DNA of 64,000 nucleotides from Halorussus salinus (GTDB lineage: Archaea > Halobacteriota > Halobacteria > Halobacteriales > Haladaptataceae): assembly GCF_004765815.2 (NCBI RefSeq), contig NZ_SBIS02000007.1, forward strand, positions 496,001 through 560,000. The letters run 5' to 3'. The translations under genes and the position numbers were made by a program. Positions 56,419-64,000 of the stretch are shown piece after piece. The notes under the pieces were generated by a model that was not told the DNA's origin, did not search any database, and was given only the letters and a program-made list of their open reading frames with translations. The stretch's first letter is position 1. Each line of letters opens with the position of its first letter.

Positions 56419-56423
56419 ACCCC
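56406..56423 (+). promoter_or_regulatory. Hairpin overlapping the leader ORF stop
   Basis: GGGGTCT-CTCT-AGACCCC: perfect 7-base stem, 4-base loop. The stop codon is inside the 3' arm, and the three Arg codons end at the base before the 5' arm starts (two codons away). A ribosome stalled on the Arg codons would cover the 5' arm. The following pyrimidine stretch (ACTCTATCCTCATTCC) is only moderately T-rich. Confidence 0.6.
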
Positions 56424-56465
56424 ACTCTATCCTCATTCCACGACTTCACCGCGTTTGCCGCTGAC

Positions 56466-56483
56466 GACGACACTCGTGTCGTC
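56466..56483 (+). promoter_or_regulatory. Second perfect hairpin in the argG leader
   Basis: GACGACAC-TC-GTGTCGTC, an 8-base arm pair with 2 unpaired bases (7-base stem with tetraloop in practice), 72 bases before the argG ATG. Could be a terminator, antiterminator partner or protein-binding element. Confidence 0.5.
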
Positions 56484-56555
56484 CGTCTATCCTGACACGC
56501 GCTCGCCGGTGCATCGTAATCCGAACACGCTACCCGACAACACACCACACCCAAC

Positions 56556-57824
56556 ATGACAGAACAAACGAAAGTCGCGCTCGCCTTCTCGGGCGGACTC
56601 GACACCACAGTATGCGTCCCGCTGCTCGAAGAGGAGTACGAACACGACGAAGTAATCGGTGTCACCGTGGACGTGGGCCAACCGGCCGAGGAGTTCGACG
56701 AGGCCGAGGAGACCGCCGAAGCGTTGGACCTCGACCACTACGTCGTGGACGCCAAGGACGCCTTCGCCGAGCAGTGCCTCGACGCGGTGAAGGCCAACGC
56801 GACGTATCAGGGCTACCCACTCGGAACCGCACTCGCGCGTCCCGTCATCGCCGAGGCCATCCTCGACGTGGCCCAAGAGAACGACTGCGACGCCATCGCT
56901 CACGGCTGTACCGGCAAAGGCAACGACCAACTGCGCTTCGAGGCGGTCTGGCGCGAGTCCGACTTGGAGGTCATCGCGCCCGTCCGCGAACTCGGCCTGA
57001 CCCGCGAGTGGGAGATGGAGTACGCCGAGAAGAAAGACCTCCCCGTCGAGGGCGGCAACGAGGGCGACTGGTCCATCGACACGAACCTCTGGAGTCGCTC
57101 GGTCGAGGGCGACGACCTCGAAGACCCCGGCTACGTCCCGCCGGAGGACATCTACGAGTGGACCGACGCGCCCGGCCAGAAGGAGACCGAAGACGGCGAG
57201 TTCGAGACCATCGAAATCGCCTTCGAGGAGGGCACGCCGGTCGCAATCGACGGTGAGGAGCTACCCGCGGTCCAACTCATCGAGTACCTCAACGACCTCG
57301 CGGGGAGTTACGGCGTCGGCCGCACTGACATGATGGAAGACCGCATGCTCGGCCTGAAGGTCCGCGAGAACTACGAGCATCCCGCCGCGACGACGCTCCT
57401 GAACGCCCACGAAGCCCTCGAAGGACTCGTCCTGACCGAGGAGGAACGCGCCTTCAAGAAGCAGGTGGACCAGCAGTGGGCCGAGAAGGCTTACGAAGGA
57501 CTCCTGTCGGCACCGCTCGTGGACGCCCTCGACGGCTTCGTGGACACGACCCAACAGAAGGTCACGGGCACCGTCACCGTCAAGTTCGAGGGCGGGCAGG
57601 CCCGCCCGGTCGGCCGCGAGAGCGAGTACGCGGTCTACTCGGAGTCGGCCGCCTCGTTCAACACCGAGTCGGTGGACGGCATCGCCCAGTCCGACGCGAC
57701 CGGCGTGGCGAAGTACCACGGCTTCCAGTCCAGACTCGCCAACGAGGTCACCGCGAACGTCGAGGCGAAGAAGGCGGAACTCCTCGCCGACGGCGGCGAC
57801 GACGCGGAGACGGAGGAGCAGTAG
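56556..57824 (+). CDS. argG: Argininosuccinate synthase
   Basis: A 422-residue enzyme that joins citrulline and aspartate using ATP. ATP-site motif ALAFSGGLDTTVCV near residues 8-20; HGCTGKGNDQLRFE and DWSIDTNLWSRSVEG are also diagnostic. The C-terminus has a haloarchaeal acidic extension. Argininosuccinate goes to ArgH, whose gene starts two bases after the stop. Likely controlled through the long leader above. Confidence 0.97.
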   Translation: MTEQTKVALAFSGGLDTTVCVPLLEEEYEHDEVIGVTVDVGQPAEEFDEAEETAEALDLDHYVVDAKDAFAEQCLDAVKANATYQGYPLGTALARPVIAEAILDVAQENDCDAIAHGCTGKGNDQLRFEAVWRESDLEVIAPVRELGLTREWEMEYAEKKDLPVEGGNEGDWSIDTNLWSRSVEGDDLEDPGYVPPEDIYEWTDAPGQKETEDGEFETIEIAFEEGTPVAIDGEELPAVQLIEYLNDLAGSYGVGRTDMMEDRMLGLKVRENYEHPAATTLLNAHEALEGLVLTEEERAFKKQVDQQWAEKAYEGLLSAPLVDALDGFVDTTQQKVTGTVTVKFEGGQARPVGRESEYAVYSESAASFNTESVDGIAQSDATGVAKYHGFQSRLANEVTANVEAKKAELLADGGDDAETEEQ

Positions 57825-57825
57825 A

Positions 57826-59280
57826 ATGGCCGAGGAGGAACCCACCAGCGACGTGGTGCGCCGCGACCGCTTCAGCGGCGGCCCCGCCCGCGGGTTCCTC
57901 TCCTCGATGGCCGACGACGAGCGCATCTTCGCGGCCGACCTCGCTACCGACCGCGCCCACGTCGTGATGCTGGCCGAGCAGGGCATCGTGGACGACGAGG
58001 AAGCGACCGCCATCCTCTCGGCGCTCGACGGCGTGGAGCGGGCCGGATTCGACGCGCTCCCCGACGGCGAGGACGTTCACGCCGCCATCGAGACCGCGGT
58101 CATCGACCGCGTGGGCGACGTGGGCGGGAAGATGCACACCGCCCGCTCGCGCAACGACGAGGTGGCGACCTGCATCCGCTACCGCCTGCGCGAGGACGTG
58201 CTGGACGCGATAGAAGCGACCCTCGGGCTTCGCAAATCGCTCGCGGAGGTCGCCGCCGAGCATACGGAGACCGTGATGCCCGGCTACACGCACCTCCAGC
58301 CCGCACAGCCGACCACCGTGGGCCACTACCTGCTCTCCTACGAGCAGGCGGTCGCCCGCGACACCGGCAGACTCTTCGACGCCTACGCTCGCGTCAACCG
58401 CTCGCCCCTCGGCGCGGCCGCGTTCGCGGGCACGCCCTTCGACGTAGATAGGGAGCGCACCGCGGAACTACTCGGTTTCGACGGACTGGTCGCCAACTCG
58501 ATGGACGCGGTTTCGACCCGCGACTTCCTCGTGGAGGTCGTCGCCGCGCTTGCCAACCTCGCCACGACGGTTTCGGGACTGGCGGAAGACCTCGTGGTGT
58601 TCTCGAACAAGGGGCTGGTGGAACTGTCGGACGACTACTCGTCCACGTCGTCCATCATGCCCCAGAAGAAGAACCCCGACACGCTCGAACTCGTCCGCGC
58701 GACCGCGGGCGACGCCGCGGCGGGACTGAACGGTCTCCTCACGACGCTGAAGGGCCTGCCCCGCGCGTACAACCGCGACTTGCAGAACGCCACTCCTCAC
58801 GCGTGGGAGACCGTCGATGCCGTGAGCGAAGCGGTCGCGGTCGCGGCCGGAGCGGTCGGGACCGCGACGTGGGACGACGACGCGCTCGCCGAGGAGGCGG
58901 GCGAGGGATTCTCGACCGCGACCGGCGTGGCCGACCTGTTGGCGATGGCCGGGGTTCCCTTCCGGAAAGCGCACGAACTGGTCGCCGAAGCTTCCGAGAA
59001 GGGGACCGACTACGACGCCCTCGACGCGGCCGCCGAGGAGGTACTGGACTCGCCGCTGTCGGCCTACGTCGAGCGCGAGGCGGTCGAGGACGCGCTCGAC
59101 CCCGCCGCGAGCGCGGCGTCGCGCGACTCCGCGGGCGGTCCCGCGCCCGAGTCGGTCGCCGCGGGCCTGACTGCGGTCGAGGAGACCGCCGCGGCCGACG
59201 AGGCGGCGCTGGCCGACGCCCGCGAGTCGCTGGCGGAAGCCGCCGACCTCCTCTCGACGGAGGTGAGTAGTCGTGCCTGA
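57826..59280 (+). CDS. argH: Argininosuccinate lyase
   Basis: A 484-residue lyase that releases arginine and fumarate. Signature SSIMPQKKNPD in the fumarase/aspartase superfamily loop, with GGKMHTARSRNDEVAT, GYTHLQPAQPTTVGHYLLSY and FSNKGLVELSDDYSSTSS around it. One base after argG. The C-terminal ~80 residues are Ala/Asp-rich, as in other haloarchaea. Confidence 0.97.
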   Translation: MAEEEPTSDVVRRDRFSGGPARGFLSSMADDERIFAADLATDRAHVVMLAEQGIVDDEEATAILSALDGVERAGFDALPDGEDVHAAIETAVIDRVGDVGGKMHTARSRNDEVATCIRYRLREDVLDAIEATLGLRKSLAEVAAEHTETVMPGYTHLQPAQPTTVGHYLLSYEQAVARDTGRLFDAYARVNRSPLGAAAFAGTPFDVDRERTAELLGFDGLVANSMDAVSTRDFLVEVVAALANLATTVSGLAEDLVVFSNKGLVELSDDYSSTSSIMPQKKNPDTLELVRATAGDAAAGLNGLLTTLKGLPRAYNRDLQNATPHAWETVDAVSEAVAVAAGAVGTATWDDDALAEEAGEGFSTATGVADLLAMAGVPFRKAHELVAEASEKGTDYDALDAAAEEVLDSPLSAYVEREAVEDALDPAASAASRDSAGGPAPESVAAGLTAVEETAAADEAALADARESLAEAADLLSTEVSSRA

Positions 59281-59352
59281 CCCGCGACCGGTCCCCTCCG
59301 GGACCATATTTATAAACTACCGAAGTCCGAAGCCGGATTTCGTTTGACGCGG

Positions 59353-59365
59353 ATTTTGCCTTTTT
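59353..59365 (+). terminator. T-rich tract between argGH and argW
   Basis: TTTTGCCTTTTTG about 80 bases after argH, followed by a separate promoter for argW. Likely the end of the argGH transcript. Confidence 0.45.
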
Positions 59366-59417
59366 GCGCCCTTAGAGCCGACTTTGCGCGATGAAAATAT
59401 ATTGACACGTTCGATGG

Positions 59418-59423
59418 TTTTAA
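59418..59423 (+). promoter_or_regulatory. Putative TATA box of argW operon
   Basis: TTTTAA centred about 31 bases before the argW ATG at 59452. The argW-argX-argC-argB-argD-argE genes are tightly packed from here, with start/stop gaps of 0-4 bases. Confidence 0.5.
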
Positions 59424-59451
59424 GTGGTACTGCGGAATACAATGGATTGCT

Positions 59452-59616
59452 ATGACCGAATGCGTCGAGTGCGGGGCGGACGTGACCCTGCACGAGAATG
59501 CGGAAGTAGGAGAGATACTCGACTGCACGACCTGCGGCGCGGAACTGGAACTCGTCGAGCGGAACCCGCCAGTCCTCCAGCGAGCCCCGGAGCTCGAAGA
59601 GGACTGGGGGGAGTAA
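59452..59616 (+). CDS. lysW: LysW/ArgW amino-group carrier protein
   Basis: A 54-residue carrier with two CxxC zinc ligands (CVECG and CTTCG) and the conserved C-terminal acidic EEDWGE. Glutamate is attached to the gamma-carboxyl of the last Glu so that intermediates in ornithine (and in some species lysine) synthesis remain bound through the pathway. The last residue is Glu as required. argX begins one base after the stop. Confidence 0.95.
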   Translation: MTECVECGADVTLHENAEVGEILDCTTCGAELELVERNPPVLQRAPELEEDWGE

Positions 59617-59617
59617 G

Positions 59618-60502
59618 TTGCAGGTCGGACTCCTCTACTCCCGGATTCGGAAAGACGAGAAGCTCCTGCTCTCCGAACTCCGCGAGCGCGGCCACGACGT
59701 AGTGAAAATCGACGTGCGGGATCTGCAGTTCGGGCTGACCGAAGCCCCCGAAATCTTCGCGGACCTCGACGTGGTGGTGGACCGTTGTCTCGCCACGAGC
59801 CGGAGCCTCTACGCCACGAAGTTCTGCGAGGCGTACGGCGTTCCCGTGGTCAACTCCGCGGAGACCGCCCAAATCTGCGCCGACAAGGTGCAAAACTCCC
59901 TCGCGCTCGCCGGGGCTGGCGTGCCCACGCCCGCGACCGACGTGGCGTTCACCAAGGAAGCCGCGATGGAGAGCATCGAAAAGTTCGGTTACCCCTGCGT
60001 CCTCAAGCCCGTCGTCGGGTCGTGGGGTCGCCTGATGGCGAAAATCGACTCCAAGAGCGCCGCCGAAGCGATTCTCGAACACAAGGCCACGCTCGGCCAC
60101 TACGAACACAAAGTGTTCTACGTCCAACAGTTCGTGGACAAGCCCGGCCGCGATATTCGCGTGCTGGCCGCCGACGGCGAACCGGTCGCCGCGATGGTGC
60201 GCTCGTCGGACCACTGGCTCACGAACGCCGCGAAAGGTGCCGAGACCGAGCAGTTCGAGTTGGACGACGAGGCGAAAGACCTCGTCCAGCGGGCCAGCGA
60301 CGCCGTGGGCGGTGGTCTTCTGGGCGTCGACCTGATGGAGACCAGCGGTGAGAGCGAGGAGAACTACACCGTCCACGAGGTCAACCACACCGTCGAGTTC
60401 AAGGCGCTGAACGACGCCACCGACGCGGACGTGCCCGCGACGGTGGTCGATTGGCTCGAAGCGACGGCCGCGGCGGCGACGAAACAGGAGGTGGTCGCCT
60501 GA
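59618..60502 (+). CDS. argX: Glutamate--LysW ligase ArgX
   Basis: A 294-residue ATP-grasp (RimK/LysX-like) enzyme that attaches glutamate to the C-terminus of ArgW/LysW. TTG start at 59618 (MQVGLLYSRIRKDEKLLL); no better start is available. ATP-grasp pattern: DVAFTKEAAMESIEKFGYPC, VVGSWGRLMAKIDSK and FVDKPGRDIRVLAADG, then EVNHTVEFKALND. Overlaps argC by one base. Confidence 0.95.
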   Translation: MQVGLLYSRIRKDEKLLLSELRERGHDVVKIDVRDLQFGLTEAPEIFADLDVVVDRCLATSRSLYATKFCEAYGVPVVNSAETAQICADKVQNSLALAGAGVPTPATDVAFTKEAAMESIEKFGYPCVLKPVVGSWGRLMAKIDSKSAAEAILEHKATLGHYEHKVFYVQQFVDKPGRDIRVLAADGEPVAAMVRSSDHWLTNAAKGAETEQFELDDEAKDLVQRASDAVGGGLLGVDLMETSGESEENYTVHEVNHTVEFKALNDATDADVPATVVDWLEATAAAATKQEVVA

Positions 60503-61575
60503 TGGCCGCCGAAGTGGAACCGAAAAACGCGACGAGCGAAACCCTCACCGCCACCGTCGTCGGCGGGAGCGGCTTCGCTGGCGGCGAACTCCTGCGCCTG
60601 CTGGCGGGCCACCCCAACTTCGACCTCGCGGGCGCGACCAGCCGCGAGTACGCGGGCAAGTCGGTCGGCTCGGTCCACCCGAACCTGCGCGGGACCGATC
60701 TGCGCTTCTCGGACCCCGCGGACCTCGACTCGGTGGACGTGCTGTTCGCGGCGACGCCCCACGGCGTCTCGATGGCACAGATAGACGACTTCTACGAGGC
60801 GGCCGACACCGTTGTGGACCTGAGCGCGGACTTCCGGCTGAACACGCAAGCCCAGTACGACGAGTGGTACGACGGCCACGACGCGTCCGAGTATCTGGAC
60901 GAAGCGGTCTACGCCCTGCCGGAACTCCACCGCGAGGAGCTTCCCGGTTCCAGCCTCGTCGCGGCTGGCGGCTGTAACGCCACTGCCACGATTCTGGGAC
61001 TGTATCCCCTGTTCGACGGCGGCCTCCTCTCGGGCGACGAGCAAATCGTCGCCGACGTAAAAGTCGGTTCTTCGGAGGGTGGCGCGACCGCCAGCAAGGC
61101 CGGAAGCCACGCCGAGCGTTCGGGCGTCGTCAGACCCTACGCGCCGACCGGCCACCGCCACGAGGCCGAAATCGAGCAGGAACTGGGCGCGTCGGTCTCG
61201 TTCTCGGCCCACGCGGTGGACATGGTTCGGGGCGCGGCCGCGACCTGCCACGTTTTTCCGGACGGCCCGGTCTCGAAGGGCGACCTCTGGTCGGCCTTCC
61301 GCGGGGCCTACGACGACGAACCGTTCGTCCGCCTCCAGTCGGGCGGGTCGGGCGTGTATCGCTACCCCGAACCGAAGGCCGTGGCGGGCACGAACTACGC
61401 CGAGGTCGGGTTCGAGTTGGACCCGAGCAACGAGCGCATCGTGGTCTTCAGCGCCATCGACAATCTGGTGAAGGGCACGGCCGGACAGGCGGTCCACGCC
61501 GCCAACCTCGCGCTCGGCTTCGAGGAGACCGCGGGACTCGACTTTCAGGGACTGCACCCGGTGGGAAGCCCATGA
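60502..61575 (+). CDS. argC: LysW-gamma-L-glutamyl-phosphate reductase ArgC
   Basis: A 357-residue NADPH-dependent reductase. NADP fold start ATVVGGSGFAGGELLRLL, catalytic cysteine in AAGGCNATATILGLYPL, and the conserved HRHEAEIEQELG. It reduces the ArgW-bound acyl phosphate to the semialdehyde. N-terminal polar extension of about 16 residues precedes the fold. Overlaps argX by one base and argB by four. Confidence 0.96.
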   Translation: MAAEVEPKNATSETLTATVVGGSGFAGGELLRLLAGHPNFDLAGATSREYAGKSVGSVHPNLRGTDLRFSDPADLDSVDVLFAATPHGVSMAQIDDFYEAADTVVDLSADFRLNTQAQYDEWYDGHDASEYLDEAVYALPELHREELPGSSLVAAGGCNATATILGLYPLFDGGLLSGDEQIVADVKVGSSEGGATASKAGSHAERSGVVRPYAPTGHRHEAEIEQELGASVSFSAHAVDMVRGAAATCHVFPDGPVSKGDLWSAFRGAYDDEPFVRLQSGGSGVYRYPEPKAVAGTNYAEVGFELDPSNERIVVFSAIDNLVKGTAGQAVHAANLALGFEETAGLDFQGLHPVGSP

Positions 61576-62546
61576 CCGAGAACGGAGACGCGTACACCAC
61601 GGCGGAACTCGAAGCGGCCCACGAACAGCTCATCGACAACGACCTCGGCGACGACGGCCTCCGGACCGACGGGGGAATCGCCGGGGAAGAAGACCAGAGC
61701 GCGCCCATCGTCGTCAAAATCGGCGGCGCGCGCGCCGTCGAACCCGAGGGTGCGCTCGCGGACATCGCGCACCTCGTCGCCAATGGCGAGGAGGTCGTGG
61801 TCGTCCACGGCGGTTCGACCGCGGTGGACGAGACGCTCGAACAACTGGGCGAGGAGCCCGAGTACGTCGAGACGCCCGGCGGCGTCGTCGGGCGCTTCAC
61901 CGACGAGACGACGATGGAGGTCTTCGAGATGGTCCTGCCCGGCAAGCTCAACACCGACCTCGTAGCGGGGTTGCAGAATCAGGGCGTGAACGCGGTCGGA
62001 CTCTCGGGAACCGACGGCAAGCTTCTGACCGGCCCGCGCAAGTCGGCGGTCAAGGTCCTCGAAGACGGTCGCAAGAAGATAAAGCGCGGCGACCACTCGG
62101 GCAAAATCGAGGCGGTCAACGACGACCTCCTCGGGACCCTGCTCGCTGGGAGCTACGTCCCGGTCGTCACGGTGCCGATGCTCGCGGAAGAGAGCAACGA
62201 GGGGACTGGGACCGAGTACACTCCCGTCAACGCCGACGCCGACCGCGCGGCCGCCGCGATTGCGGGCGCGTTGGGCGGCGAGTTGGTCGTCCTGACCGAC
62301 GTGACGGGCGTCTACGAGGACCCCGAGGATTCGGACTCGCTCATCGAATCGGTCGGGACCCCCGAGGAGTTAGACGCCGCCGAGGAGGCCGCGGAGGGGT
62401 TCATGACCAAGAAGGTCATGGCGGCGGTCGAGGCGCTGGAGGGCGGCGCGGCCTCGGTGACGGTCGCGGACGCGAACAACCGCGACCCCATCACCGCGGC
62501 CCGGACCGGCCACGGGACGACCTTCGAACCGGAGGCGGTGAGGTAA
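61572..62546 (+). CDS. argB: LysW-gamma-L-glutamate kinase ArgB
   Basis: A 324-residue amino-acid-kinase-fold enzyme that phosphorylates the ArgW-bound glutamate. Phosphate-site motif VVKIGGARAVEPEG is near residue 46, with VVVHGGSTAVDETLEQLG and the late VTVADANNRDPI. A 40-residue acidic N-terminal tail is haloarchaea-specific. Overlaps argC (ATGA) and argD (TAATG). Confidence 0.96.
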   Translation: MTENGDAYTTAELEAAHEQLIDNDLGDDGLRTDGGIAGEEDQSAPIVVKIGGARAVEPEGALADIAHLVANGEEVVVVHGGSTAVDETLEQLGEEPEYVETPGGVVGRFTDETTMEVFEMVLPGKLNTDLVAGLQNQGVNAVGLSGTDGKLLTGPRKSAVKVLEDGRKKIKRGDHSGKIEAVNDDLLGTLLAGSYVPVVTVPMLAEESNEGTGTEYTPVNADADRAAAAIAGALGGELVVLTDVTGVYEDPEDSDSLIESVGTPEELDAAEEAAEGFMTKKVMAAVEALEGGAASVTVADANNRDPITAARTGHGTTFEPEAVR

Positions 62547-63682
62547 TGTCGGGGTTCGTCTACTCCGAGAAACCCATCCAAATAGAGTCGGGCGAGGACG
62601 TGTATCTCTACGACGACTCGGGCGACGAGTATCTGGACTTCGGCGCGAGCTACGGCGTCGCCGCGGTCGGCCACTGCCACCCCGAGGTCGTCTCGGCAGT
62701 CCAGTCGCAGGTCGAGAAACTGACCTTCGTGCAGGCCAGCTACCCCAACTCGGCCCGCGACGCGCTCTACGAGAAGTTAGCCGCGGTCGCGCCCGGCGAC
62801 GTGGAGAACGTCTGGCTCTGCAACTCCGGGACCGAGGCCAACGAGGCGGCGCTCAAGTTCGCCCGGAGTGCAACCGGCAACTCCAAAATCGTCGCGGCCC
62901 AGCGCGGCTTCCACGGCCGGACGATGGGGTCGCTCTCGGCGACGTGGAAACCGAAGTACAAGAAGCCCTTCGAGCCGCTTGCGGGCGATTTCGAGTTCGT
63001 CCCCTACGGCGACGACGAGGCCTTGAGCGAAGCGGTGGACGACGAGACGGCCGCGGTCCTGCTGGAACCGATTCAGGGCGAGGGCGGCGTCAATCCCGCG
63101 CCCGAGGGCTACCTCCAAACCGCCCGCGAGGTGACCGAGGAGACCGGTTCGGCCCTGATTCTGGACGAGATTCAGACCGGCTTGGGTAGAACAGGCGCGC
63201 TCTGGGCCTGCGAGAAGCGCGGCGTCGTGCCCGACGTACTCACGTCGGCGAAGGGGTTGGGCGGCGGCCTCCCCGTCGGCGCGACGCTCTGTGCCGACTG
63301 GGTAGCCGAGGAGTCCGGGCCTCACGGCTCGACGTTCTCTGGCGGCCCGGTCGTCAGCGCGGCCGCCGACGCGACGCTCTCGGTCGTCGCCGACGAGAAT
63401 CTGGCCGAAAACGCCGCGCAGGTCGGCGACTATCTCCAGTCGAAACTGAGGGGTTCCGAGCTGCCGATTCGCACGGTCCGCGGCGAGGGCCTCATGCTCG
63501 GCGCGGAGGTCGGCCGCGGCGCGAACCGCGCCCTGAAGCAACTGGCGATGAACCACGGAATTCTGGCGCTCCCCGCCGGTCGGACCGTGGTGCGCCTGCT
63601 CCCGCCGCTGACGGTCACGGAGTCGCACGCCGACGAGGTGGTCGCCGCGCTCGAAACGATTCTCGCGGGGGCCGAGACGTGA
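62546..63682 (+). CDS. argD: LysW-gamma-L-glutamate-semialdehyde aminotransferase ArgD
   Basis: A 378-residue class III PLP aminotransferase, transferring amino groups to form ArgW-bound ornithine. PLP lysine in VLTSAKGLGGGLPVGA, aromatic/Asp contacts in LILDEIQTGLGRTGAL. N-terminus MSGFVYSEKPIQIESG. Overlaps argE's start. Note that a partial class III aminotransferase is also at the left edge of the window. Confidence 0.96.
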   Translation: MSGFVYSEKPIQIESGEDVYLYDDSGDEYLDFGASYGVAAVGHCHPEVVSAVQSQVEKLTFVQASYPNSARDALYEKLAAVAPGDVENVWLCNSGTEANEAALKFARSATGNSKIVAAQRGFHGRTMGSLSATWKPKYKKPFEPLAGDFEFVPYGDDEALSEAVDDETAAVLLEPIQGEGGVNPAPEGYLQTAREVTEETGSALILDEIQTGLGRTGALWACEKRGVVPDVLTSAKGLGGGLPVGATLCADWVAEESGPHGSTFSGGPVVSAAADATLSVVADENLAENAAQVGDYLQSKLRGSELPIRTVRGEGLMLGAEVGRGANRALKQLAMNHGILALPAGRTVVRLLPPLTVTESHADEVVAALETILAGAET

Positions 63683-64000
63683 GCCAGAGCGCCGACGTGA
63701 GCGTCGGCGAGGAGGCCGCCCGCGACCTCCTCGTGAGCCTCGTGGACACTCCCTCACCGACCGGCGACGAGGAGGAATGTGCGGACCTCCTCGCGGCGTT
63801 CTTCGAGGAGCGCGGCCGCGAGGTCTGGCGGGACGAGGCGGGCAACGTCCGCGCGCCCGCCGACGACTCGGTGCTGTTGACCTCGCACATCGACACCGTG
63901 CCGGGCGACATTCCCGTCCGCGTCGAAGACGACGGGGACGGCGAGTCCGCGACGCTCTGGGGTCGCGGAAGCGTGGACGCCAAAGGCCCGCTCGCGGCGA
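63679..64000 (+). CDS. argE: LysW-ornithine hydrolase ArgE, N-terminal part (cut by window)
   Basis: First 107 codons of an M20-type metallohydrolase from GTG 63679 (GTGA overlap with the argD stop). DTPSPTGDEEECADLL and the metal motif LLTSHIDTVPGDIPV (H, D) followed by WGRGSVDAKGPLAA fit LysK/ArgE. The enzyme releases ornithine and frees the carrier, closing the pathway of the operon. The C-terminal metal ligands are outside the window. Confidence 0.93.
   Translation, partial: MSQSADVSVGEEAARDLLVSLVDTPSPTGDEEECADLLAAFFEERGREVWRDEAGNVRAPADDSVLLTSHIDTVPGDIPVRVEDDGDGESATLWGRGSVDAKGPLAA

Larger units (their letters stand above)
56167..56555 (+). other. Region upstream of argG with leader ORF and hairpins
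   Basis: 389 bases between the Tat-exported gene and argG. The left part (56180-56270) is very A+T-rich and serves as the promoter zone for the gene at 56166. TTTAAA (56292-56297) then starts a transcript that carries a 31-codon ORF and two perfect hairpins before argG. Details are in the separate entries. Confidence 0.7.

Noticed and set aside
1-64000. Search for an integrated virus or plasmid block
   Set aside because: No integrase, terminase, capsid, portal or replication-initiator genes seen; only small cassettes and attachment-like scars.

Overview
This window is chromosomal DNA from a haloarchaeon (class Halobacteria). The evidence is high GC with GC-rich third positions, strongly acidic predicted proteins, TATA boxes about 25-30 bases before start codons (leaderless-type genes), archaeal ribosomal and SRP genes, RadA, an XPD-type helicase, PGF-CTERM and Tat-lipoprotein signals, and LysW-dependent arginine synthesis. 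I cannot fix the genus from sequence alone.

Layout. 1-5.9 kb: a class III aminotransferase fragment, a CPBP protease, HtpX, a small RelE-like cassette, PspAB, RadA and an AI-2E family permease. 5.9-11.5 kb: SufU and SufS around a membrane protein and an HD hydrolase, two related tiny membrane proteins with acidic tails, a TPR-DUF424 pair, a VapB-like protein and a YbjQ protein. 11.6-13.4 kb: ThpR, then rpl39e-rpl31e-aIF6. 13.4-14.4 kb: a low-GC cassette (36-aa ORF plus a HEPN-like protein) bracketed by the real 3' end of aIF6 and a diverged copy of it. 14.4-22.0 kb: small regulators, then a tightly overlapped siroheme/nitrite (or sulfite) reductase operon with a TrpD-like gene, and an ArsC-type gene. 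22.1-26.2 kb: rpl20e-pfdA-ftsY and srp54. 26.3-31.7 kb: membrane protein, a split MgtE-type transporter pair, a frameshifted lipoprotein, kynureninase and an alpha/beta hydrolase. 31.9-43.5 kb: one gene for a 3,854-residue secreted subtilisin-like protein. 43.7-48.1 kb: an RNA-binding/kinase pair, tRNA-Arg(TCT) with a duplicated 3' end, a zinc-ribbon protein, an M29 aminopeptidase with a duplicated 3' end, and threonine aldolase. 48.1-56.2 kb: membrane HTH, phosphodiesterase, cation efflux protein, HTH-RelE pair, HTH regulator, XPD-like helicase, 2'-5' ligase-like protein and a Tat-exported protein. 56.3-64 kb: arginine genes argG, argH, argW, argX, argC, argB, argD and argE (cut by the window end).

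How genes work together. argW to argE build ornithine from glutamate on the LysW/ArgW carrier, and argG-argH finish arginine. SUMT and CbiX would make siroheme for the adjacent reductase. SufS and SufU mobilise sulfur and assemble Fe-S clusters, which the reductase and helicase need. FtsY and SRP54 are the two GTPases of co-translational targeting.

Most interesting points: (1) a 31-codon, apparently leaderless ORF ahead of argG with three consecutive Arg codons directly before a perfect hairpin that overlaps its stop codon, which looks like an arginine attenuator; (2) the aIF6-targeted mini-island with a HEPN-like protein; (3) the giant repeat-built protease; (4) several partial gene-end duplications (aIF6, tRNA-Arg, M29 aminopeptidase, a 50-aa membrane protein).
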